The notes beneath the pieces were generated by a model, which saw nothing but the letters and a program-made list of their open reading frames with translations, made no database searches and had not been told where the DNA came from. Position numbers and translations under genes: made by a program. From Bimuria novae-zelandiae CBS 107.79 (lineage: Eukaryota; Ascomycota; Dothideomycetes; Pleosporales; Didymosphaeriaceae): 64,000 nt of DNA. Each line of letters begins with the position of its first letter. The first letter of the stretch is position 1. This document shows positions 45,729-56,741 of the stretch, piece after piece. Location: contig ML976656.1 in the NCBI GenBank assembly GCA_010015655.1, forward strand, positions 1,277,379 through 1,341,378, in the 5' to 3' direction.

Positions 45729-48700
45729 TATTAAAATTATTTATTAATTAGATATTTTACCTAGTATCCTTTTTAGAAATATAAGCTACTAATTATTCAA
45801 GGTAACGTAATATAGCGTCCCTTTTAAGCTAATCATTTTATAGCTATAAAGCCTTAATAATGATAAGTGATAGTGAATTATATTCGCATGTAATTATTCC
45901 TATAATAATAAAAAATACTACTTATAGTTGCAGTACGTTGCTAGCATAAAAAGTTTGTAAATTACTATTTTATACATAATTAGGTGGCGTTCTTAACTAA
46001 CATTTACCTGCTAGTAGTATAGGTCCTTTATTAACCTATATCAGTCTAGAGTCACGGTCGCTACTAGCTTATTATTATAAAGGCTATTAAAGTACTTATT
46101 AAGCTGTAACGAACGTTTTTACTACTTATATATCTTCTTACCTATTAAAAAGTAATTATTTACCTATATTATTTAAAGTTATTACTTATTACTAGCGTAC
46201 ACCATATGGACCTTACGCGTACGTAAAAGCTCTAATATCTTAAGTAAATTATTAGTAACGTTTTTAGCTTTATATTATATATAAACGTATTTATTTAATT
46301 TCTTCGCTATCTTTTACTAGTAAGGGTATTACCTTTATTACGTCTTAAACTATAACAGGCACAGGCATAGGTGTATGTTTAAACGTAATAAGGTAACTAG
46401 CCTTAGAGAGTCTAAAGTTTGTTCTTAGGCAAGATTACTACGCATTTCTTTAGTTTAATCTATAAATATACTTTATCTAATGCTTTTAGGACTATTTATA
46501 CATACGGAACATAGTCTAATTCGTTATTAAAGAAGATAAATATATCTGAATAATTATATAGTATAGTATTAATTAGTGTTTAGAAGTTTGCTGGTGCATT
46601 CGTAGGTCTAAAAGGTATATTAATATATTTATAAAATCAATATAATCTAGGGCGTAATCTGAACGCTATCTTCTATTTATTACTTTCCTTAATTTACATA
46701 AGATAGTATCTATTTTATAGATTAATTAAAGTAAAAGTTTTTACTTTTAGGAGTTGGCCTTATAGATCTAAGATATTTAGTAGCGAGTATTAATTATTAA
46801 TATATAGTCGTGATGTATCGTACTTTTTTATAATAAATAAAAGTGCTGGCTACTTATAACTTTAATAGATATATATAGCCCTTATTAAGGTTTATCCTAA
46901 TAAATCATTTTTCTTACTTGAGTTCTTTTTTAGTTTTACTATATAGTAGTTTAAAGAGTGGCGTATTTTCTTCTTCTAGATGTATTATAATATTTTAAAG
47001 TTCATATATAGGTAAGAGTACTTTTCGTCCTTTTTTAGAAAATATATAATTCTATGCTTATTAGTATTCTAAAATTTTATAAAGGATACTATTATTTATC
47101 TTCCTGCGTTTTATAACCTAGTAGTTCTCACTAGCGTTTACTAAGAGTATTTTATGTTTGTAAACTTCAAGTCGCGAGACTTTGTCATTAATAGCTTTTT
47201 TTATTTACTATTATACTTTATTAATGCGTAGGTTATACTTATAGTATATAGTTATAGCTCCTAAGGAATAGCTTTTATCATTTCTAATTAATAATAAAGT
47301 TATACTTTCTTAATTAGGCTAGTTCTAGTACTACATCATGGCTAGCTATTTTATAGATATTAAAGGTAATTATTCCCTATTATCTACAATTTTTAAGCAT
47401 TATTTTTACTTTATATTTAAATTATAGCATGCTTAGTAGTAGGTGTCTATTTGCAACGTAGATAGCGTAGGGTGTAACCTTTTTACGTTTATAAAGTCCT
47501 ACTCTATTAAGTGTGCTTTAAGATATATAGTTTTCTTACGCTTTTAAATCTAGCATAGCCTTTATTTATATGTTTTAAGCTATATTAGTAGCTAAATTAA
47601 TACCTAACTATTAGTAGTATTTGTCTTCTTAAAGGCGTCTTCCCGTCTAAGCCTAAGTCTAAAAAAATATCTATTTAGTTAGTGCTTGTATTAGCTTAAG
47701 GTAACTTTCTTCCTCTTATCCTACAGCGATTACTAAGCTTTATTATAAGAAAGGCGTAAATATCGTATAGGTTAATAGCTACCTACTATAATAAGCTAGA
47801 ACCGCTATATGATGCGTAACTTTATATTTTTATAAAACATTTCTTGACCCTATTTTATAACGTATATTTTATTCACCTTGTTATTAAAAAGCGCGTTACG
47901 TGTATGATTATATTTCTTATTTATAGTAGAGCTATTAGCGCGGATAAGCTTAAAAAACATTAGATAGTATTATAGAGCTTAAGGTAGTAAAGTAATATCA
48001 GGTAAATACTATGCTATTAGATTCTATTGTCTTTAACTAACTTAAGGATATAGAGTTTAAAAAGCATATTATTATTATTATTATGTAACGTCTTTTATAT
48101 TCATTAGAATAGTTACATATATTTATAAGAGTTATAAATAGTGTATATCTAATAAGAAAGGACTTACGCACTAAATATAAAATACTATTACTGTGCGCAC
48201 TGCTAGCTAGCCACTTCATATTAATAAAATACGTAAAGACATAGCTAGAAAAGGGAAAGCAAGAGATTTTAAAACTTTTAGCTAAATTATAAAGTAAAAT
48301 AAGCGTAAGTCATAATGTCTCATTCTCCGCGAGCTTAAGAACATTACCTTAAAATATTTTTATATTACTAGTAATTATCTCATATGCTACGCTAGCAATA
48401 TAATTAATTTTATATTAAAAGTATTTATATATAGTTATAGCGTAAGTATTTTTAAAGTAGAATTAGTAACGGCGTTATCTAAAGACTAGTATATTATATA
48501 CTACCCACGTAATACTATTAGTAATCTCTATTGTGACGATTAAGGACATTCTACTCCGATAGGAGTAGAAGGTTAGCCTTTTTCTCCATGACACCTATAA
48601 CTTTATTAATATATTTAGAAGCCTAAGTTATTAATAATGACCTGGCCTATATACGGTGGCTGTAGCTAATTTTTTTACTAATTATTATAAGAAAAAGAGA

Positions 48701-51622
48701 TTAATAATTTAGTAGTAATAGTGGTGGCATACTTTTATAAAGACTATAACTATAGGGCCTTTATAACTAAGAGTAATCTAGTGTCTAAATTAACGCTATA
48801 CGTCTTTTATAGATACTACTTAATATAAATAATATTATTATACGTTTAGTATTATAGGGATTTCTTCTAAATATAGTATCGTCATTCTCCCATTCTACTT
48901 GACGTACTTAAGCTTTATACTATATTTGTGGTGCATAGTCACAACGATCAGGGTGCTCGTAAACAAAGTCTATTAATGAGTAAAAGTCCTACTCGGAAGC
49001 TTAGCTATTTAGTTACTTAACTTAATCCTAGCTTGCATAATAAAGTTTTAGCTAAAAGTTAGCAAGCTTCTATAATATAATCCCTAGCTCTTAGAGCGTA
49101 GTAAAAAGAACTAACTATAATTTAGAGTATAAAAGGTAGCGAACTTGTGAGTAGAGCTTAAAAAGCATCTAGCTTAGATCCCCAGCTTACTAGGTAATTA
49201 GTCTAAGTAGCTAGTTTATATAGAATTCTATAAAGAAAGGTAGAGAAATGAGGAGCAGCGTACTTCTACTATAGAGCTTTAATAAACGTTTAAAGGTAAT
49301 TATTTACTTGCACCGTGACCCGCGCGAGTACCTGTAAAGGAAAGTAGAAAAATAGGTGTGGCGTACTTCCACTATAGAGCTTTAATAAATATTTAAAATT
49401 AATTATTTACTTATAACGTGACCCGCACGAGTACCTGCGTATATAAATAAATAAAAATAGGTAGCTATAAGATTATAGCGCCTAGCTAGTAACGGCTTAT
49501 TTACTTATGGGCTTACTATAATTTATACTTTAATATTTATTAAAAAAACTAAAGAAGGATTTACTACTTACCTTTCATACTTAAGCTTAGTTAATAACAC
49601 TTTTTACTATTTTTTTTTATTTAGCTCTTAATTTTAGTAATCTCCTTATTTATAAGCTTATTATATAGTTTATAAAAAGCTTTTCCCTAAATCGCGTACT
49701 AAATGCAGTTATACTTTATCAGCTTTTATTAATACTAGCTATTTACTTTTTATAGATACTTATAGCTTATATTCAAGATGAGCTTTGAAAGCGTAGCGTC
49801 TATACTTATATACTTAGTTATTTAGCTAAGCAACGTAAGCTAGCAAGTATATCTTTTTAAACATAAAATTATTACCATACCTAGTTACGATAGGTTATTA
49901 AGCTCTTTTTAAGCCTACTTATAGTTATATTATAATACTAAGTGTAGGAAATCCTTTATTAGTAGCGTACCTTTTATTTCTAAAAGATTTAAAAGTAAAG
50001 CGTTAGCGTGTGCGCGGTTCTATTTGGATAGCTATTTTATTATGTCTATTATTCTGCTACTCTGTAGGCGTAGGGTGACCTCTCTATATATATTTGTACC
50101 TGTTTCTTCTAATTATTATTACTTAAATAAAGATTATTCTTGATCTCTCTAATTAGTACCTATATTATTTATTACCTACCTAACTATAGTATTATAAGCC
50201 CTAGCTTTTATAAATGAATTATAGTATAAACCTAGTTTTAAATCGCCTAAAGCTTTATTATAAGCTAACTATAAACAGCAAACTCTAGCTTATAGCGCTT
50301 AAGCTATTATGTATAAGGCTTACTTTAAGTATTTAAGTTTAGTAGCTCTAGAGCCTAGTTGTGTATATTTATCTACTTAAGAGTCTTATAATTAATATAA
50401 TTTTATATTACTTACGCTTTTTACGTGGTATTTAAGCTACGCGTACTGAAATAAAAATAAGTTATAATTTATAAGTTAGTTACTTACTAGGAACTTTATA
50501 GTAGTTATTATATAGTTTAGCTTTATTATAAGATATTAGCGTTAGGACATAAGCGTAATAATAATAAAAAGTAAGGAATAGTTTACTACTATAATTATTA
50601 ATTAGTATAAAGTAAGTATAGTATAAATCATTATATAAGTACTAGGCTTATAATTATGACGTATAGTTATAATAATTATGAAGCTCGTAAATTAAGTCTA
50701 TTAAGGAGTAAAGGTCCTACTTAGAAGCTTAGCTATGTATAGAGTCGGGGAGATCACGTGCTTGGCTATTAGCTACTTGGATTAATTCCAGCTCGTATAA
50801 TAAAATTCTAGCCAGAAGCCAGTGAGCTTCTGCGACAATATTACTAAATAGTTATTAGCTTTTACTTACTAAGTAAATACGCTATACCTTTAACTCTATA
50901 CCTAACGTGTAACGTAATGAGCAAATGCTTACTATACTAAAAGTAGCTTTAATTAATAAAAAAAGCTAAGACTTTAGCGTCTAAAAGTTGCCGAGATACT
51001 TATACAATAGGACGTTAGACTTAGCTTTAAATAGTAAGTTATTTAAGCTCTTAGAGCTCTCTGCTATAACAATTACTATATATAAACTAATATAGTAAAA
51101 TAACTAAAGGTTAAATACTAATAAAGTTAACTAAGTTAACTATGAAGACTGCGAGCAAGTAAAAAAGTAATTTATAATAATACATTTATAGCTAATAATA
51201 GTATAGAGGTAATAAATAATAATAATTAAACTTAACTAAAAAATCTACTCTAAGAACGTTATATAAGACAATATATAAAGACGCAACGTATAGTATGAAA
51301 ATAGTAGAAGGTATAAGAAAACTTTATGTCAGGTACTATTTAGGCCTAGTTATATACAGAACTAAGTGGGGCTAGCTAAGGATCTAGTCCCTTAGTCATT
51401 ACTAAACTATATTGGTATATATACTATTTACCTAGGACCTACTCTGCCTTATAGAGTATTATCCTATACCTTTTGCTAGGTTGGCGTAGTGGTAAATAGT
51501 ACGTCACACTTTACTAATAATTTTATATTCCTTATATAAAAAGGACCTCCTGTAGTCCTAAATAACTTAACGTATAACCCTAAAAGCGTATTTATTTAGA
51601 TCTCTATACAGGTCAATATGAC
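45651..51622 (-). mobile_element. Repeat block with Gypsy remnants between two secreted-protein genes
   Basis: AT-rich and stop-saturated. The minus strand of about 46500-46700 reads KIAFRLRPRLYWFYKY, then INIPFRPTNAPANF, then a YSDIFIFF segment, the degraded Gypsy reverse transcriptase core. Segments 48930-49090 and 50665-50850 resemble each other and could be LTR pieces. A duplication lies at 49240-49440. Complete LTRs could not be set. The block is bounded by a 16-bp direct repeat TGTACGTTCGTTCGGC (45635-45650, 51623-51638). Confidence 0.7.
49240..49440. repeat. Tandem duplication, about 104-bp unit
   Basis: 49240-49333 and 49344-49440 share GCGTACTTC, CACTATAGAGCTTTAATAAA-like and GTGACCCGC(G/A)CGAGTACCTG blocks. 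Differences are mostly transitions. The second copy is followed by TATATAAATAAATAAA. Confidence 0.75.
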
Positions 51623-51754
51623 TGTACGTTCGTTCGGCTCGAATCGCTGTACGGACCGAACGTATGGAGCGAACGTTTTGTACGTTCGCAGCGCTGGGCG
51701 AAAATCGGTTGACAATTTCTGGAGGTGAGATTTTCTTTATATTTTTCTTACCAT

Positions 51755-53239
51755 ACCGCCGAGCGCAGCAACTAACGTTCAAATTGTAGTGGAGTACAAG
51801 AAAGTTACGAAGGGCCAGTGTCGACAATGGTACTATTCTGAGCAAATATGCCTTGACAACAGTGCCGGCACCTTCGTCTCCAAGGGTCAGTACCTCAGCC
51901 TTAACGTTACGAACAATGCCATTTAGGACACTGTAAAATGCGGCTGCACACCTTCTTACAACAACTACAACCTGCATGTCGTTATACGCTGCACCGGGGG
52001 TAGTTTTAATGAAATTACACTAGGTATATCGTGGTCTGGAGCGGCACCGAACTTCAAACGGAAGGTCGAGCAGCTATGGTACTGTCTGGAGAACCCTCTC
52101 ACAAATATTGACCCGTAAGTCTTCCTTTGGAGTGGGCCTACTCCTAGATGTACATGTTCTGACGCTGTTATAGTACCGTTATCGTGGCCTCGGGTAGCTC
52201 TGATATTACGCTCAGTTGTACCTCGGCGCCCGGAATCACAGGATTCGCCGACGACATCATCAGTACCTGCACCGACCCAGTTTCTAGCCACTCTGTCGAA
52301 GGAAGGTAAACGGAAAAACAGACCCTGCCGCCATACTCTCTCATGACAGCATATCCCATGCACGGCGGCTGTACCTTCGATAGCATCATCAATCATACGT
52401 TTTATTACCGCGGAATGGTCTTCGAGACAAACTATCCCGAGCACAATCCCGACAGCGCTACGTTGAAGTGGTCCAGTGCTAGCCTAACGGGCCCGGTCTT
52501 CAAGGACTTCTACTTGTACGAAAACAAGGCTATTTCCGGGCAAGGAATTGACACTACGCAGGTGCGACGACGCGACCTGCGTGAAGCAATGCTGACGCAA
52601 TGCAGATACACCTGCGCTGTGTACTACGACGGAAGACCGAAAGAACAGCACTATAACTGTACGTACGCTTTCAATCCACAGATTAAGGTGATCAAGCAGG
52701 TGAAAGCCTGGGAGTGCAGAGATGAGAATAATGAGCAACCGTAAGTTCTACACCTTCGCTTTTGCACGCGCTTTGAGCTAAAATATGGCAGGTTGTACTT
52801 CACGGGTACGGGCGAGTTCGACTGGAGTGTCGACCCATATTCTACCTGTTATAATCCAGTGAAGGGACCCAACCCATCGCTTTACTGCTACTGGAACGAT
52901 AATATAGCCACGTTGCAGCCTGGTGTACCTTTTGATATTCCGAAGATCAGGGCCAGCTTGGTCAACATGCTGCCACCCGACTACGGATTCTTCGACAAAT
53001 CGCAAGCAAAGATTGCCCCAAAGGTTCAGAGCTCAGCACAGATTCCAGATGAGGGATTTTCTTTCGACACGGTTGTGAGGTTTGATGCTTGCCACCGAGC
53101 TGATGGCTTGTTTTCCTTTGTTGGCCTTTTTGTATGGGATTTGCCAGTTACCTGGGAGTTGTTTGCACCTAGGTATATAGGAGATAGCTTACCTCTAGAG
53201 GCAGGAGAATACACACTAGTTATTGGTTCACAACGGTAA
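51755..53239 (+). pseudogene. Larger secreted Cys-rich protein gene, 5' end missing and internally damaged
   Basis: Plus-strand exons run from about 51755 to 52114, 52174 to 52262 or 52305, 52350 to 52740, and 52792 to 53239. They encode at least 430 residues rich in Cys, Trp, Tyr and Gly. No start codon or signal peptide is found before 51755, where AT-rich repeat DNA begins. Exon 1 has an in-frame TAG at 51924-51926 (NNAI*DTVKC). With the obvious donor at 52306 exon 3 is out of frame; a donor at 52263 restores it (DII | TYPMHGGC). Later exons are clean: CTFDSIINHTFYYRG, then YFTGTGEFDWSVDPYS, with a good 51-bp intron 52741-52791. It is probably a paralogue of the gene at 45.0 kb. Either the first exons are decaying or the true gene model starts downstream at ATG 52343. 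Confidence 0.6.
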
Positions 53240-53404
53240 GAGTGACGGGGGAGTGGAAGTTGGCCAGTGCAGCATTGTAAAGGAGTGCTTAGGCAGCCGA
53301 ACCGATGCGTGTCATTAGCGGCATACGCACATTAAATAACTAATTTGGAAGCGATACGTGGATCGCCGAGGCCATTATTCATTCATTAAGACTTCATTTA
53401 TCGT

Positions 53405-54613
53405 TCATTTCTTCTGCAGCGGTATTGTCCGCACATCCTTTCCTGCCGTGATCACAACAGCTCTGCCAACCCCAATGCGAGCCTGTTCTGTACTCACCCT
53501 GTCGTCCCAGGGGTCGTTTGGTTCAACAGGGCGATTCGAGTTCGTAGACAGTCTCGTGGTGTTGCGCGTTGCCGCGACGGACGTCAACCCTATGACGCTC
53601 TCAGAATCGCCCTCTTTCGTACCATATTGCACGGTAGACTCTTGTTGAGATGACTTCGTGGTACCGTATTCGGACAACTTATCGCGAACGTCGGCGTAAA
53701 TTTTGCGAAAGAGGGGACGCATTATTGCGGCACAGGCTGCGACGATGCCAACGCCTGGCTCGGCAGTGGCCCAGATGGTGGCTTTGACTGAAGCAGCTGG
53801 GTGATTGTTAGTGACGCATCTCTGCCGGGTAAAGAGCAAGTACTGACTGGAAATGCTGCCGTGGAACAAAAGACCCTTCAAGTATACCATGCGCATAATG
53901 CTCGCTATGGACCCTACGGCAGCGAAAGCTATGACTATGCCTACTGATATTTTCTCGCGACGATCCATTGTGCTGTCAATCAAGATGATAATTGGAATCA
54001 GCGTGAAAGCCCAGTCGGCAAGGACGTTCACAATGCCGTAGATATAACCCGTACCCAGGACGAACCAGGTAGGCGCGCAGTGCTTCGCGCTGTTGCCCAA
54101 GAGGTTTGCTCCGAGCTTTGTCGGATCTCCGCACACAAAGACTGTAGCAAAGAAGTAGAAAAGACCGTAAGCAGCGGAGATAACGAGGATTGCCTCAAAT
54201 AGGCGCATTTGCCAGGGCTTGGTGAGAATTCGAAGAAAGAAGAGGCCCAGGGAGATTTTGAGGAACGTTGTGGTAAGTACGTAAAAGACCTCGCTCAGTT
54301 GGACGTACTGTGTTGATGTAAGTACAAGTCATATGGGCGGATAAATTTGACTTACGACAAGGCTTTGCAATGCTTCCATTGATGTGAACTGGTTATGCGC
54401 CGCGCTCGATCTTGTGATTACCAGTATGAAAGCGCAGTAGCATGTGAACAGGCACAACGCCATAATCATGGTAGCATCGTCCCACCCAGGCGATTTTGTG
54501 ATGCCCAGCCGTACCCAGATTCGAAGTGCAACTGCAGTCCATGTGAAAAAGAGTAGTACAATAACCAAGGAAAAGGTTAGCTTTCCAAGCTCGACGATTT
54601 CTCCGTGGGCCAT
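53405..54613 (-). CDS. Pth11-like rhodopsin-domain integral membrane protein
   Basis: Three exons (54613-54356, 54307-53848, 53796-53405; introns 48 and 51 bp) encode 369 residues. The N-terminal about 290 residues have seven hydrophobic segments. Marks of the fungal rhodopsin-like domain are VALRIWVRLGITKSPGWDDA (about 28-47), YVQLSEVFYVLTTTFLKISL (about 87-106), a Cys in the third loop (KHCAPTW), the NVLADWAFTLIPI helix, and ATAEPGVGIVAACAAIMRPL before the cytoplasmic tail. The tail is Ser/Thr-rich and ends at QKK. The family includes Pth11-type GPCR candidates, expanded in plant-associated ascomycetes, but no CFEM domain is attached here. Plasma membrane location inferred. Frame intact, about 165 bp from the convergent secreted-protein gene. 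Confidence 0.92.
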
Positions 54614-56741
54614 TTGTGGCTGTGAATTTTAGATGCTCCGGACGCCCAGCGTGGTGTCGAGAAACGGATAGTTTGGACCCTTCAAGATGACCTGCACCAT
54701 ATATGGCATTCACCACGAAACGAAACTCTCCGGAATCTATCGAGCCGTGATCACTGCTACCACACTATTACAGACGTTTTCGAACCGGAACAGCTTCATA
54801 GCGTTGAGGCCGTGGACCGCTATTGGACAATGTACTGTCCAAGGAACTAGAAACTTCCGGATGCGTGCGTTCAAACAAAGTTCGTCGAGCGATCTACATG
54901 GGGTAGGAGAATGGTCCGGCATTGCTTGTTTACGTCGATGTAGGGGTACTAAATGACATCTGGTTGGCATTGCGTGCAGAGACGGCTGCGACATTGGGCG
55001 ATCTGGACCGCCAGTCAACAAATGGTATGTGAGAGGCTTGCTATCGGAGATTGACATACAGAACTCTATGCTCGACCCTGCATGCGTAGCGTTGACACCA
55101 TGTTGTTCTATGTGAGTACAGAACTCTATGCTCGACCCTGCATGCATAGCGTTCACTCGATGTTTGTTGTGAGTGAGATCGGGTGCTGGATTAGATGCAT
55201 CATTTGCTACGAGCACACAGAAGACCATTCCGTCAAGGTCGCTTGCTTCAGGATGAGATCACCACGACCGTTCCATGTTTCAAACCGGAACATAAACCCC
55301 AGCTCCACCTGAGGTTATTCAGAGAACGATACAAGGACGCAAAGGCGGTCCCTGTTCATATGGCCCCGTCGCCCCTATGAGCAACACTACGACGCGCAGC
55401 ATGATGCCGAAGGATTGTTTGAGGGTGTACATGATGGCGCTACAGTCTACGAGGGCAAAAACTAAAGGTGTCTGGACCGCTGCACTAAGAATAGGTAGTG
55501 TACATTTTCTGAGGGCATTCGCGTTTTGGCACTGGCCGAGGTGACGTTTCGAGAGCTGTTTTGGGAACGTGTGGGCCTCGGTCATTCCCTGTTTCACACG
55601 TGGAAGTCGGAACATATCGGAAAACGGATCAGGCCGCCATAGGCATAAAATGTTCAGCCTAGGTTTTTGGAGTTGCTGGAGATGTATCACTAGCAACAAA
55701 GACGGGATGCCGCCATCAGAGTTGTCCCGTGGCTAAGCATCCTGATTTGGTTAGACGTCGGGACATTGCTGTTCCGCTCCGACAAAGAAAAAATCGGTTT
55801 GCGGCTCCTCACGTCGCCCACCATGTTTCCACGTTTGCGCCTACGCCGGTGCTCCAATATACTCACGTATGTGTAGGTACAAAAGCGGATGAATGTTATC
55901 GTTGCAGATAGCACTCCCATCGATGGCGTAGTAGCCTCGCGCGACGGGTTACTACCAGAGTCGATCGATGACCGGTTGTGACTACTGCATCGTTGCATAC
56001 CTATGGTAGAGCATGCACCCAATGTTCGATACAGGATAATTCGCTCAGCTCTCTGTGTAATGCGGATGGCTATTCTTTTGTTCTGTCGCGACGGGGAGCG
56101 GGCACGCTGGCGTGCGGGCCCTGAAGTCTGCGACCGATGATGAGCTGCTAATCCTTCAGCCGGTCGAAGTCCTTTCCCCAGAGTTACGGTATGTGTACAT
56201 CCTACAACACCCTTCTCTTACCATGATTATAAAAAGCAATCAATCACAGACCTGTGCCTAATACCCATGTGGAAACAAGCTTGGAGACCTTATGAGCAAA
56301 CACTATCTGATACCTCGAGCGGTCGAATGTGGATGTGCCATATGCTGACATCTTTTAGACACATTGGGAATAAGCGATGTCGGTCACATGCTCGACGCTC
56401 CGGCCTTGAAAGCCATGACTTCATTCTCACAACGCCATCATTTCGCTTTGTTGGCTTCATTGTTTACGATACTCGCGCAGACCCGGGCCTATGGTTTTCC
56501 CTTCATGGTGGCATTATGCCACACTTAATTTTTCATTGTTAGACCCTAAATAACACTGACATCGTTTCGAAAGGCTGTTTTTGGACAAAGACCTGGTGAT
56601 CGTTGTGAGCGTGCGTTGTGAGCTAACATTTTCGCTCAAGGTCTTGATTTTGTTCTAGTTTAAGTACTTCCAGGCGTTGTTCTCCTACTTACCAAACCAA
56701 ACGCAAGAAAAAGAGCACAATTACATACTCAACGAACAACC
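54614..56741. other. Intergenic 2.1 kb between divergent genes; contains a 60-bp partial duplication
   Basis: Normal-GC DNA with overlapping short frames on both strands, none with domains. At 55058-55094 and 55118-55154 the sequence ACAGAACTCTATGCTCGACC...GC(G/A)TAGCGTT recurs at a 60-bp offset (about 1.6 copies). The last few hundred bases carry CT-rich and CAA-rich sequence typical of the promoter and 5' UTR of the next gene. Confidence 0.5.
55058..55154. repeat. Direct duplication with 60-bp period
   Basis: A 37-38 bp block starting ACAGAACTCTATGCTCGACC is repeated at exactly 60 bp offset with two or so substitutions. The intervening 22 bases contain GTTGTTCTATGTGAG. Confidence 0.9.

Noticed and set aside
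53026..53214. Minus-strand open frames over the secreted genes (e.g. 51567-51977, 51965-52444, 52484-52738)
   Set aside because: They mirror plus-strand exons with good splice sites and Cys/Trp-rich coding content; they have no domain of their own.
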